From Paraburkholderia aromaticivorans (GTDB lineage: Bacteria; Pseudomonadota; Gammaproteobacteria; Burkholderiales; Burkholderiaceae), in NCBI RefSeq assembly GCF_002278075.1, contig NZ_CP022993.1, positions 62,001-126,000 of the forward strand: 64,000 nt of DNA. Reading direction: 5' to 3'. The notes beneath the pieces were generated by a model. That model ran no database searches and had not been told where the DNA came from. It worked only from the letters and a program-made list of their open reading frames with translations. Below are positions 1-8,262 of this stretch, piece by piece. Both the position numbers and the translations under genes were made by a program. Positions within the stretch are counted from its first letter, which is position 1; every line of letters starts with the position of its first letter.

Positions 1-802
1 CACGCTGGGCGACGTATTCCCAGGTCTCGTCCAGGCTGACCCTGGCGACCGCCAGCACCTGCAGGCCGATCAGTGCGCGCGAGAAATCGAAGCCCTGCAT
101 TACCTGCACGAAGCCTTTGCCTTCATCCCCTAGCAGGTGGTCGACCGGCACGCGCACGTTCTCGAAGAAGATCGATCCGCGGCCGATGGCCCGCTGGCCA
201 TGGCAGTCGAAGCGGTTGCGGGTAATGCCGGGCAGATCCATCGGCACCAGTACCGCCGAGACGCCGCGCGCACCGTCTTCGACGCTGCCAGTGCGGGCGA
301 ATACCACGGCCGCATCGGCCTGGTCGGCCGCGGAGATTGAGGTCTTCTCGCCGTTGAGCACGTAATGGTCGCCCACCCGCTCCATGCGCAGCCGCAGATT
401 TGCGGCGTCGGATCCGCCTCGCGGCTCGGTCAGCGCGATCGCGAGCAGCGCGCTGCCCTGTGTCAGGCGCTCGAGCCAAGGCTTCGCAATCTCGGGCGCG
501 GCGTGGTGCGCGAGAATCTGTCCGTTCAGCGAAGCCAGCAGATTGATGTAGGACAGGCTCAGGTCCGCACGGGCGATTTCTTCGTGGATGACGCCGGCGG
601 CAAGGCAACCCATGCCCTGGCCGCCGTACTGCTCGGGCAGCTCCGGCGCGATAAACCCCATCTGACCCATCTCGAGCATGAGGTCCCGATCGAGTGCGCG
701 GGTTTTGTCGCGCTCCTGGAAGCCAGGCGCAACACGCCCCTGCGCAAAGCGCCGGGCGTGTTCCCCAAGTGCAACAAGGTCTTCGTCAAGGTAGGGGTTC
801 AC
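1..802 (-). CDS. aliB: acyl-CoA dehydrogenase, AliB-like (partial, runs off the window)
   Basis: This flavin-dependent acyl-CoA dehydrogenase would oxidise cyclohexanecarboxyl-CoA to the 1-ene-CoA. About 267 residues are visible from a GTG start at 802, which has a GGAGA ribosome site a few bases upstream; the 3' end lies outside the window. Typical family segments are readable: an N-terminal helical part with MGQMGFIAPELPEQYGG, the FAD/substrate stretch ALTEPRGGSDAANLR, and the beta-domain strand YVLNGEKTSISAADQAD. The family is clear; the substrate is inferred from the neighbouring badI and badH, because in Rhodopseudomonas palustris the same genes lie together. An IS701-like element now separates it from badI, so it has probably lost its original upstream transcription. 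A different acyl-CoA dehydrogenase substrate cannot be excluded. Confidence 0.65.
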   Translation of the reverse strand, partial: MNPYLDEDLVALGEHARRFAQGRVAPGFQERDKTRALDRDLMLEMGQMGFIAPELPEQYGGQGMGCLAAGVIHEEIARADLSLSYINLLASLNGQILAHHAAPEIAKPWLERLTQGSALLAIALTEPRGGSDAANLRLRMERVGDHYVLNGEKTSISAADQADAAVVFARTGSVEDGARGVSAVLVPMDLPGITRNRFDCHGQRAIGRGSIFFENVRVPVDHLLGDEGKGFVQVMQGFDFSRALIGLQVLAVARVSLDETWEYVAQR

Positions 803-857
803 GATGTCTCCTGGATGTGGCGAGCCGGGTACGCTACGACGGCGCACCACGGACCTC

Positions 858-1979
858 TAGGACTTACGCAAAAAGCCGCGCCTGAACGCGGAAACGGATT
901 GTTACAAAACGACGTAAACCCGGAGCGGCGCGGAGTTTCGTAATGTTGAGGGCATGACGAAACATCTGAGCCGCCTGGGCTACTGCCAGTACCTGCTGAC
1001 GAGCCCGACCAACTGCACGCTGACCAACTTTGCCGACCACGTCGACGATATGAGCCACGATGCCATCAACCGGTTTTTGCGCCGCGAGCACATGACGCCG
1101 CGCCTCGTGTGGGACAACGTGCGCGCGCAGATCGTCCCGCATGACGACGGCTGCATCGTGTTCGACGACTCCGTGACCGACAAGGATTTCTCGCACAAGA
1201 TCGAGCTCGTGCGGCGCCAATACAGCGGCAACGCTCACGGCCTCATCAAGGGCATCGGCGTGGTGAACTGCGTCTACGTGAACCCGCACAGCGGAGAATA
1301 CTGGGTCATCGATTACCGCATCTACGATCCGGACGGCGATGGCAGGTCCAAGCTCGATCACGTGCGCGACATGCTGACCAATGCGGTTCATCACAAGGGC
1401 TTGCCGTTTCGCCGCGTCCTGATGGATACGTGGTACGCCACGAAGGATCTGATGCTGTTCATCGAGTCGCTGGGCAAGACGTACTACTGCCCGTTGCGGA
1501 GCAACCGGCTGGTCGACGACTCCGGAGGCAAATCGCCCTACCGGCATGTTGATTCGCTGGAATGGGATGCTGAGACTCTCGCGCACGGCAAGACAATCAA
1601 AATCAGGGGCTTTCCGAAACATCACAAGGTGAAGCTGTTCCGGGTCGAGGTGTCCACACACCGCACGGACTGGGTCGTGACCAACGACCTCACTCAGGAC
1701 TCCTCTCAGGCGACACAAGACGCGTGTGGCCTGCGCTGGAAGATCGAGCAGTTTCACCGCGAGGTCAAGCAACTTACGGGCCTTCAGCGTTGCCCGTGCC
1801 GCAAGGCGCGCATCCAGCGAAACCATATCGCCAGCGCCGTGCTGGTGTGGGTCCGCCTGGCCGACATCGCGCGACAGACGAAGCGTACGCTCTACCAGGT
1901 CAAACACGAAATGCTCGATGATTTCCTCCGCCGTGAACTCAAAAATCCGTCGGTCCCAATGCGTTTTGCGTAAGTCCTA
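858..1979 (+). mobile_element. IS701-like insertion sequence, copy A (complete)
   Basis: The element is about 1,122 bp with perfect 16-bp terminal inverted repeats: TAGGACTTACGCAAAA at 858-873 and its complement at 1964-1979. ACCTC stands directly outside both ends (853-857 and 1980-1984), consistent with a target duplication; a CTAG/CTAA reading of the ends is also possible. It carries one intact transposase and lies in the gap between badI and the aliB-like gene. Truncated relatives occur at 12425-13172 and 21651-21724. Confidence 0.88.
954..1973 (+). CDS. IS701-like DDE transposase
   Basis: This is a complete 339-residue transposase that fills the IS. It has the layout of DDE nucleases of the IS701/IS4 group: an early acidic strand CIVFDDSVTDKD (around residue 65), a second aspartate in VLMDTWYAT (around 160), and a C-terminal W-K-I-E-Q-F-H-R-E-K stretch (around 265), as in the Y-R-E-K region of IS4-type enzymes. 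The start ATG lies about 96 bp inside the left repeat. The assignment to IS701 rather than another IS4-like group is from remembered similarity and is moderately certain. Confidence 0.8.
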   Translation: MTKHLSRLGYCQYLLTSPTNCTLTNFADHVDDMSHDAINRFLRREHMTPRLVWDNVRAQIVPHDDGCIVFDDSVTDKDFSHKIELVRRQYSGNAHGLIKGIGVVNCVYVNPHSGEYWVIDYRIYDPDGDGRSKLDHVRDMLTNAVHHKGLPFRRVLMDTWYATKDLMLFIESLGKTYYCPLRSNRLVDDSGGKSPYRHVDSLEWDAETLAHGKTIKIRGFPKHHKVKLFRVEVSTHRTDWVVTNDLTQDSSQATQDACGLRWKIEQFHREVKQLTGLQRCPCRKARIQRNHIASAVLVWVRLADIARQTKRTLYQVKHEMLDDFLRRELKNPSVPMRFA

Positions 1980-2002
1980 ACCTCTTCTTTGTGGCAGCAG
2001 TG

Positions 2003-2785
2003 TTACCTGGCGTACTTGCGGAACTCAGGCTTGCGCTTTTCCTGGAAAGCCTTGACGCCTTCGCGAGACTCCTCTGTGTCGTAGTACAGCTTCAGTGCAT
2101 ACATGCCCATCCCTGCAATACCGGCCTGGTGTGCGGTGTCCATGTTGAACGAGCGCTTGGCAATCGCGATGGCGGTCGGGCTCTTCTCCATGATCTCGTC
2201 GCACCACTTCTGCACCTCGGCGTCGAGCTGGTCGTGCGGCACGACCGCGTTGACTAGCCCCATTGCCAGCGCCTCGGAAGCCGGATAGCGACGGCACAGA
2301 TACCAGATCTCGCGCGCCTTCTTCTCGCCGACCACGCGGGCCAGGAATGCCGTGCCATAACCCGGATCGACCGAGCCCACCTTTGGACCCGCCTGAGCAA
2401 ATACGGCTTTCTCGGAGGCGATCGTGAAATCGCAGATCGTGCACAACACGTTGCCGCCGCCGACGGCGAATCCCTGCACGCGCGCGATCACCGGCTTCGG
2501 CACGTCGCGGATCGCGTTGTGCAACTCTTCCATCGGCAAGCCGATCGTGCCGCGTCCGTCGTACTGGCCCTCATGGGCCGACTGATCGCCACCGGTACAG
2601 AAGGCCCGGTCGCCGGCGCCCGCCAGCACGACGACGCCGACGTCCCGTGAATAGCCAGCCTTGTTGATTGCGTGGATCAGCTCATCGCAGGTCTGGCCGC
2701 GAAAGGCGTTCATCTTCTCAGCGCGGTTGATCGTGATCCAGGCCGCGCCGTTGCGTACTTCGTAAAGGATGTCTTCGTAGTTCAT
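2003..2785 (-). CDS. badI: 2-ketocyclohexanecarboxyl-CoA hydrolase
   Basis: BadI opens the ring of 2-ketocyclohexanecarboxyl-CoA by hydrolysis to give pimeloyl-CoA; it is a crotonase-fold relative of naphthoate synthase MenB. The 260-residue length equals that of known BadI. Visible crotonase features are the N-terminal WITINRAEKMNAF, the oxyanion stretch DRAFCTGGDQSAHEG (around residue 60) and the second oxyanion loop VQGFAVGGGNVL (around 105), then the C-terminal helices ending in KRKPEFRKYAR. The gene lies 24 bp downstream of badH and is probably cotranscribed with it. The aliB-like gene that would follow is cut off by an IS701-like element. The start ATG has an AAGGA-type ribosome site. 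Confidence 0.85.
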   Translation of the reverse strand: MNYEDILYEVRNGAAWITINRAEKMNAFRGQTCDELIHAINKAGYSRDVGVVVLAGAGDRAFCTGGDQSAHEGQYDGRGTIGLPMEELHNAIRDVPKPVIARVQGFAVGGGNVLCTICDFTIASEKAVFAQAGPKVGSVDPGYGTAFLARVVGEKKAREIWYLCRRYPASEALAMGLVNAVVPHDQLDAEVQKWCDEIMEKSPTAIAIAKRSFNMDTAHQAGIAGMGMYALKLYYDTEESREGVKAFQEKRKPEFRKYAR

Positions 2786-2809
2786 GGTTAGTTCCTTGGA
2801 TGAATTGGG

Positions 2810-3577
2810 TCAGCCGGCCATCGTCAGGCCGCCGGACACGCTCAGCACTTGGCCCGTGATGAAACTCGCGTCGTCGCTGGCGAAGAACACGATGGCGCCC
2901 GGCAGATCGTCGGGCTGGCCGATGCGGCCCAACGGAATCGAGCGCTGGAACGCTTCCATCAGCTTCTCGGGGTTGCCGGCGCCCTCCTTGTACTCGGCGA
3001 ACAGCGCCGTGTCCGTCGGGCCCGGGCACACGACATTGACCGTGATACCGTGACGGGCGTGCTCGCGTGCGATGGTTTTGGAAAACGACACCAGGCCGCC
3101 CTTGCAGGCTGCGTACACCGCCTCGCCGGACGAGCCGACCCGCGCCGCATCGGATGCGATGTTGACGATGCGGCCCGCCTTGCGCTGCGCCATGCCAGGT
3201 AGTACCGCGTGATGCATATGCAGCGCACCGGTCAGGTTGATCGCGATGAGGCGCTCCCACTGGGCTGGCTCGGTCTTCGTGAACGGCTTGAACACATCCC
3301 AGCCGGCGTTGTTCACCAGCACGTCGATGGGGCCGAGCTTCGCTTCGGTCGCCACCACCGCCGCATCCACGTCGGCGCGGTTCGTGATGTCGCAACGAAT
3401 CGCTTCGGCGGTGCCGTCCGAAGCGCGAATTTCATCGCGCACTTTTTCGGCCGCTTCCAGCGAAAGATCCAGCACCGCCACGCGTGCGCCTTCTGCCGCG
3501 AACCGCCGGCAGGTCGCCCCGCCGATGCCACCACCGCCACCGGTCACGATCACCGTCTTGCCTTCGAGTCTTTGCAC
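2810..3577 (-). CDS. badH: 2-hydroxycyclohexanecarboxyl-CoA dehydrogenase
   Basis: BadH is a short-chain dehydrogenase that oxidises 2-hydroxycyclohexanecarboxyl-CoA to the 2-keto compound used by BadI. Readable motifs are the NAD-binding VTGGGGGIGGATCRRF near the N-terminus, NNAGWD (around 90), the catalytic serine in NIASDAARVG and the Y-x-x-x-K in AVYAACKGG (around 155). A GTG at 3577 is preferred as start because GGAG stands about 8 bases upstream and gives 255 residues, the usual BadH length; an in-frame ATG at 3607 is possible. It is the first gene of the operon and diverges from a MarR regulator. The family is certain; the substrate is inferred from linkage to badI. Confidence 0.8.
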   Translation of the reverse strand: MQRLEGKTVIVTGGGGGIGGATCRRFAAEGARVAVLDLSLEAAEKVRDEIRASDGTAEAIRCDITNRADVDAAVVATEAKLGPIDVLVNNAGWDVFKPFTKTEPAQWERLIAINLTGALHMHHAVLPGMAQRKAGRIVNIASDAARVGSSGEAVYAACKGGLVSFSKTIAREHARHGITVNVVCPGPTDTALFAEYKEGAGNPEKLMEAFQRSIPLGRIGQPDDLPGAIVFFASDDASFITGQVLSVSGGLTMAG

Positions 3578-3644
3578 AGTCTTCTCCGCCAGTTGTGGGG
3601 GTACCATTGCGCTTTTCGAGAGTGTGGCTCGCGCAACGCTAATA

Positions 3645-3660
3645 CGTCAACATATTGACG
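3645..3660. promoter_or_regulatory. candidate MarR-type operator between badH and badR
   Basis: The divergent intergenic region holds a perfect dyad, CGTCAA-CATA-TTGACG. TTGACG could itself be a -35 hexamer for rightward transcription. Position and symmetry fit a binding site for the adjacent MarR-family regulator, which in R. palustris represses the bad genes and is released by a CoA intermediate. The role is inference; the dyad is seen directly. Confidence 0.55.
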
Positions 3661-3714
3661 CATACTAGAGGTGCAGCATGTCGAAGACAAGAACAACCTT
3701 ATTAGGAGAATCCC

Positions 3715-4224
3715 TTGGTTTCGCCCAAAAAAGATGAAAAAGTCAAGTTGGAACTGGCCAATCGGCTGTTCTTTCGTCTGTACCAATGCGCGAATCTGTT
3801 GCATAAAACAGGAACTCGAGCGGTCGAGGCGGAAGGACTGACGACGCAGCAATGGGCAGTTCTGGGCGCGCTCTCGCGGCCGGAAGCGGAACGTGGAATG
3901 AGTATTGGAGACCTAGCCCGCTACCTGATGGTGAGCCGGCAAAACCTGTCCGGACTCGTGAGCCGAATGGAGCGCGACGGACATCTGTCCACTGCTGCTG
4001 ACGGCCGTGATCGCCGTTCACGACTTGTCACCATGACCGCGCCGGGTCGCAAGCTGTGGATTCATCAAGCTACACCGAAGATTCATGGATACTACGAAGA
4101 GGTGTTGGAAGACTTCTCCATCGACGACGTCACGCACACGCTGCACTACCTGCTCAAGCTTCTCGACAACATGAAGCGCCTCGACGACGCAACCCAGGGA
4201 ACGACCCGGGACGACGAAAGGTAA
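3715..4224 (+). CDS. badR: MarR-family regulator, BadR-like
   Basis: This 169-residue protein has the MarR winged-helix layout: N-terminal dimer helices, then LTTQQWAVLGALSRP, the recognition helix region IGDLARYLMVSRQNLSGLVSRMERDGHL (roughly residues 65-95) and the wing DGRDRRSRLVTMT. The start is a TTG preceded by AGGAGA. It is divergent from badH and shares with it a 107-bp intergenic region containing a perfect dyad, the arrangement seen for BadR and the bad genes of R. palustris. By analogy it would repress badHI-aliB until 2-ketocyclohexanecarboxyl-CoA accumulates. The MarR family is certain; BadR orthology is inferred from context. Confidence 0.75.
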   Translation: MVSPKKDEKVKLELANRLFFRLYQCANLLHKTGTRAVEAEGLTTQQWAVLGALSRPEAERGMSIGDLARYLMVSRQNLSGLVSRMERDGHLSTAADGRDRRSRLVTMTAPGRKLWIHQATPKIHGYYEEVLEDFSIDDVTHTLHYLLKLLDNMKRLDDATQGTTRDDER

Positions 4225-4269
4225 GGCTTCGGAGACGTACATCGATCGAGACGGCATTGGAGGAGGCCA

Positions 4270-4677
4270 ATGGTGTCCCACATTAGAAGGTGCTGCCGAA
4301 CAGAATCACGACGCGGTCGTCGAATTTATTTCGCCGGAAAGGCCGACGACTTGACGGAGTTGACCTCTATCCGAATCGCCGATACCTGGTGGGGTATCAG
4401 CAACCTCTGGCAGCAGTCGCGCACCGCGCTGGAGTTGTGGATGCAGATTCGCTCGACGGCCTGGACCTTGGCCCAACTGTTGAGTCTGGCGGCGAGCGAT
4501 GCCTTCCCGATGGAGGCGGTGGCACCCTGGCGCATGAAGCACCCGCTCACCGCCGGTCTGGTGGCGCAATGGCTGCGCATGGAATTTACCGGACTTGCCT
4601 TTCGCGACGGCTTCGACCGTAAGTCCCAGAAATTCGTCTTCCCGGAACCGCGCAACGACCCCCGCTTGAGGCTTTAG
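4270..4677 (+). pseudogene. possible transposase C-terminal remnant
   Basis: From about 4360 the frame reads ADTWWGISNLWQQSRTALEL and later AWTLAQLLSLAASDAFP and LVAQWLRMEFTGLAFRDG, followed by FDRKSQKF and a proline/arginine-rich tail. This resembles the end of IS-encoded proteins in Burkholderiales, but no catalytic motif is present and the first 25-30 residues look unrelated. It is probably a 3' fragment of an insertion sequence left beside badR. The identification is weak; an unrelated small protein is possible. Confidence 0.3.
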
Positions 4678-4841
4678 CCCTGCATCGGTCCGACGCTCTT
4701 CACGATTCATCACGGTTTGTCGTTGGTATCGCTTGATCACTGCCACGCATTGGGGCTGGTGAGGGAGCGATGCCAATGTCTAAAGTTGAGAACAAAGTTG
4801 TATAGTGGCAAAAATAAAGTTGTATAGCGCCACGAGCCGCG

Positions 4842-5891
4842 TCATTTCATGCCGTACCATGCGCCGCGCCCACTTCCGTACGACTCCAGGTGCCCTCTTT
4901 CGACCAGATCACGGAAGTGTTGCTTCAAGGTGTTGCGACTGCTACCGGTGAGCCTCATAGCCTCGGCCATTGTGATTCGTCCATGCTCGCGGGCGAACTC
5001 AACGATTTGTAAAGACAACTCGGGCAGAGACGCCAGCACGATTCTTTCGCGTTCGACTTTCTTCTCAAGTCGTCGCACCTGTTCGGCAAGCGAGCGAAGG
5101 AAGAACATCAGCCACGGCTGCCAGTTCGGCTCATCGCTGCGAATTGTCCCTTGTGTCTGGCGCAAGGCCAGATAGTAGCCTTCCTTGTTCGCCTCGATCA
5201 CGCTTTCCAGCGAGCTATACGGCACATAGGCGTATCCGGCCTGAAGCAGCAGCAAGGTCGTCAGCACGCGACTAAGCCGCCCATTCCCATCCTGGAATGG
5301 ATGGATTTCTAAAAACACGACCACAAAAATAGCAACGATCAGCAACGGGTGCAACTGCGCTTTTTCGCGCTCATCGCTAACCCACGACACGAGTTCGCTC
5401 ATCAGGCGGGGCGTATTAAAGGGCGTAGCCGTTTCAAAAACGACGCCGATCTGCCTGCCGTTTTCGTCGAAAGCAGCAACGCTGTTGGAACTCGTCTTGT
5501 AGTTGCCCCGGTGCCATTCGTCCTTCTGGCTGTGCTGGAGAAGGACTTGATGAAGTTGCTTGATGTGATTCTCGTTGAACGGAATTTCGTGCCATGAACT
5601 GAACATCAAGTCCATGAGCTCGGCATATCCCGCCACTTCCTGTTCGTCTCTCGTTTCGAACTTCTGGATGGCCAAGTTCGACAGCAATCGTTCGACTTCG
5701 CGGTCAGATAGCTTGCTACCTTCGATGCGGGTTGATGAGCCGATGCTCTCGATGGTCGCTACCCGTCGCAGGGACGACAACCGGTCTGGCGCAAGCGTGC
5801 CCAAGGCACGCCAAGCGCCTTTGAATTCGTCGATCCGGGCGACCAGGCCCAAGACCTCCGGCGTGATTTGAAGGGTTTCGGTTCTGAACAT
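4842..5891 (-). CDS. Fic family protein (class II, with C-terminal winged helix)
   Basis: Fic proteins transfer AMP or another nucleotide part onto target proteins. The core motif HPFQDGNGRLSR (around residues 205-216) is complete with catalytic His and phosphate-binding GNGR. An inhibitory helix motif S-x-x-x-E-G (STRIEG, around 53-58) lies N-terminal to the core, which makes this a class II, self-restrained Fic protein. The C-terminal 70 residues (ITMAEAMRLTGSSRNTLKQHFRDLVERG) form a helix-turn-helix. The ATG at 5891 (MFRTETLQ) is preferred; a GTG at 5906 would lie inside the inverted repeat upstream. No antitoxin gene is adjacent, as expected when the inhibitory helix is in cis. The target is unknown. 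Confidence 0.85.
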   Translation of the reverse strand: MFRTETLQITPEVLGLVARIDEFKGAWRALGTLAPDRLSSLRRVATIESIGSSTRIEGSKLSDREVERLLSNLAIQKFETRDEQEVAGYAELMDLMFSSWHEIPFNENHIKQLHQVLLQHSQKDEWHRGNYKTSSNSVAAFDENGRQIGVVFETATPFNTPRLMSELVSWVSDEREKAQLHPLLIVAIFVVVFLEIHPFQDGNGRLSRVLTTLLLLQAGYAYVPYSSLESVIEANKEGYYLALRQTQGTIRSDEPNWQPWLMFFLRSLAEQVRRLEKKVERERIVLASLPELSLQIVEFAREHGRITMAEAMRLTGSSRNTLKQHFRDLVERGHLESYGSGRGAWYGMK

Positions 5892-5902
5892 GAACCAATG
5901 AT

Positions 5903-5953
5903 ACACCCATTTACACCCATTTATGGGAGGGCAAAACGGGTGTAAATGGGTGT
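5903..5953. promoter_or_regulatory. large perfect inverted repeat at the fic promoter
   Basis: ACACCCATTTACACCC at 5903-5918 is matched by its exact complement at 5938-5953, with 19 bp between. Each arm contains an internal direct repeat of ACACCC. It begins 12 bp upstream of the preferred fic start. The DNA-binding tail of the Fic protein makes autoregulation at this site plausible; this is inference. Confidence 0.6.
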
Positions 5954-5988
5954 GAGAATGGTGCTTAGCATCGTTCAGCTACCGGCGG

Positions 5989-6093
5989 CTACCCGACACG
6001 AACAAAGCCCTCGCAGGTCAGGGTGAGCGCCACGGCGGCGTGGACGCCGGCGATCACGGTCTCGGGGAAGTTCATGGAATGCGTGTTAGTCAT
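5989..6093 (-). pseudogene. 34-residue gene start, truncated
   Basis: An ATG at 6093 overlaps the stop of the patatin-like gene and opens a frame MNFPETVIAGVHAAVALTLT that stops after 34 codons. Translational coupling suggests it was the next gene of that operon and is now only its first part. The break coincides with CGAACAAAGCC (5999-6009), identical to the outer 11 bp of the IS903-like ends found elsewhere in the window, so an IS end may mark the truncation; chance cannot be excluded. The original function is unknown. Confidence 0.3.
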
Positions 6094-7054
6094 GGGTTGG
6101 CGTTCTTGTCCAGCGGGCCAGTTGCTCGGCCGCGCTGCGGTAGCCGATGTCGATGATTTCTTCGGCGCGGTCGAACTCCATGAAGCGCACCGCGCCCAGT
6201 GGCGGCTGGATCAGGAAGTCGGGTTGGGTGTGCCGCAGGTCGGCTTCGGTGACGCGTGCCTGCATGATGTAGAGCGAGGCCAGCAGCACCTCGAAAATGC
6301 CGGGCAGCGGCTCCAGGGGGGGCTTGTGCAGCCAGGCCTCGAACTGCGCCAGCACCGGGCTGTTGATGGCCCGCAGGCTCTCCAGCAGGCGCGCCATGAT
6401 GGGGGTATGGGCGTTGCCATTGCCGTTGCCATTGACGTGGCCGGCGGGGTGGGACAGCCGGCCCGTCACGATGTCGTGGTTGAGGTCGACCGCGATGACC
6501 AGGTCGGCCCCCATGGCGCGCGCCACGCTCACCGGCACCGGATTGACCAGCCCGCCATCGACCAGGATGCGGCCATTGCTGCGCACCGGCGTCACGATGC
6601 CGGGCACCGCGATGCTGGCACGCACCGCCTCGGTCAGGTCGCCCGTCGTGGCCACCACTTCTTCGCCTGTCATGAGGTCGGTGGCCACCGCGGCAAAGGG
6701 CAGCAACAAGCCCTCGATATGGGCGCTGGGCACATGGGCGCGCACGAATTCCGCGACCCGCTGACCGTCGATCAGCCCCGAGCGGGGGAACACCGGGTCG
6801 AGCAGGGCGACGATGCCCGGCCAGTCGAGATTGCGCAGTCTGGCGCTCAGGCCGTCAATCTTGCCCGAGGCAAAGACGGCGCCAATGACCGCCCCCATGC
6901 TGGTGCCCGCCACCAGGTCGACCTCGATGTTGGCCTCTTTCAGGGCGCGCAGCACGCCGACGTGCGCCAGGCCGCGCGCCGAGCCGCTGCCCAGCGCCAA
7001 GCCGATCCGGGGCCGCCTGGGCGGCGTGGCTTTGTTCGGATGGGGGTATTGCAA
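6086..7054 (-). CDS. patatin-like phospholipase (RssA/NTE type) with 5' end replaced by IS
   Basis: The protein is a bacterial patatin-family lipid hydrolase. The oxyanion stretch RIGLALGSGSARGLAHVG lies near the N-terminus, the nucleophile elbow is GTSMGAV (around residue 55), and the second catalytic residue is the Asp of LVDGGLVNP (around 165). An NGNGNGN run (around 195-203) looks like a slippage-prone linker. An IS903-like element abuts at 7028, so the first nine residues and the TTG at 7054 come from IS sequence; the native start is lost. The catalytic domain is essentially intact, so expression from an IS-borne start is conceivable, but the gene may be inactive. Confidence 0.75.
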   Translation of the reverse strand: MQYPHPNKATPPRRPRIGLALGSGSARGLAHVGVLRALKEANIEVDLVAGTSMGAVIGAVFASGKIDGLSARLRNLDWPGIVALLDPVFPRSGLIDGQRVAEFVRAHVPSAHIEGLLLPFAAVATDLMTGEEVVATTGDLTEAVRASIAVPGIVTPVRSNGRILVDGGLVNPVPVSVARAMGADLVIAVDLNHDIVTGRLSHPAGHVNGNGNGNAHTPIMARLLESLRAINSPVLAQFEAWLHKPPLEPLPGIFEVLLASLYIMQARVTEADLRHTQPDFLIQPPLGAVRFMEFDRAEEIIDIGYRSAAEQLARWTRTPTHD

Positions 7055-8141
7055 AGTGGCCGCAGTTTGTGTAAAAGCGCAACATCATAAAGCCAGTCGA
7101 GATCATGCCATACAAAGCCAGGCTGAAACAGGGTGAAGCGCGCAAGCGCAAGAAGCCCGGGTACCGGGTGACGAACGCTCGTGCGTACAACCAGAGTCTG
7201 AGAAAGCGCGGCATGATCAGCCTGTATGTTCCCGATGGCGATCTGAAGGCGCAGTTCATTAACGCGAAAGTCCGTACACCGGGCGTGTCGGGGCGCGAGC
7301 CGACCTACACCAGCGCGTACATCGAGCTGGTCTATACGTTCTACCGGCTGTTCGGCTGGGGCATGCGGCAGATCACCGGCTACATGGAGGATTACTGGGC
7401 GACCCGGGGGCTGGACATTCCGGTGCCCAGTTCCGGCCAGCTGTGCGACCGGTTCGCCGCGCTCAAGGTGAGTGTCACGCAGCGCTGCGAGCAACTGGCC
7501 AGACGGCTCGCGCGCGGCGAAGCAGTGAGCATGATCGTCGACAGCACGGGGCTGAGCTTCGGGCGTGCGAGTGAGTGGTACGAACAGAAGTACGGCAGGA
7601 AGGCGACGCAAACGCCGTGGCGCAAGATGCATCTGTCGATCGACGAGGCGATGAACATTCACGCGATCAGCATTACCACCACAGAAGTATCGGACAGCGA
7701 AGGAATGGACGCGCTCCTGCGCGCGGATCTGCCATTCGACAGGGTGATTGCGGACGGCGCGTACTACAGCATCGAGCGCACCGAAGCGCTCTCAAACGCG
7801 GGCGTGACGCCCGTCATTCCACCGCCGGCTCACGCCGTCGTGCATGGCAACGATCAGACCCGCTGGCATGACCAGATCGTCAAATACATCGATGAGAATG
7901 GTATCTATGCGTTCCACAAGAAATATGGCTACGGTACGCGCGCTGGTCGAGGCGCAGATCTCACGCATCAAGCGATGCATTGGGGCCACCCTCCTGACGC
8001 AGAAGATCGCGTCGCAGGAGAGCGAAGGCGTGATCATCGCCAACATCATTAACCTGTGGAATTCATTTGGGAGGCCCGTTTCCGTCAAAAATCCATAGTT
8101 GCGTCCGCAGCATGGGAACTCATACCCATCCGAACAAAGCC
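7028..8141 (+). mobile_element. IS903-like (IS5 family) element, copy 1
   Basis: The element runs from GGCTTTGTTCGGATGGG to its complement at 8141 and is 1,114 bp, three bases shorter than copies 2 and 3. IS903 relatives begin with GGCTTTGTT and make 9-bp duplications, but the flanks here (GGGCGGCGT and GCCACGCGC) do not match. This copy therefore probably arose from recombination between IS copies or from a deletion at one end. It cuts the patatin-like gene. Confidence 0.85.
7105..8098 (+). pseudogene. IS903-like transposase, frameshifted copy
   Basis: The reading frame matches the intact copies at 20577-21572 and 24404-25399 up to KKYGYG, then shifts because two bases are missing near 7934 (GGCTACGGTACG against GGCTACGGCGTACG). 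The last 55 or so residues continue in another frame. The lost part includes the C-terminal region that carries the third acidic residue of the DDE site, so this copy should be inactive on its own. Confidence 0.85.
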
Positions 8142-8262
8142 GCCACGCGCGGCCCCCCTTAGCCTGCAAACGCTGCCTGTCGATCGCGAATGACATCGCG
8201 GGCATTCGTGCTCGCCGGTATCGCGCAATCGATAGTTCATGCGGCAACACGCAAACCGTGCT

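Noticed and set aside
5999..6009. CGAACAAAGCC as a fourth IS903-like element end
   Set aside because: Only 11 bp match, the bases fit the coding frame of the truncated gene, and the same 11-mer also occurs inside the group II intron maturase gene; kept only as a remark.
6023..7090. 355-codon plus-strand frame over the patatin-like gene
   Set aside because: It is His/Arg/Gln-rich antisense reading of a gene with clear catalytic motifs; high GC makes such frames common.
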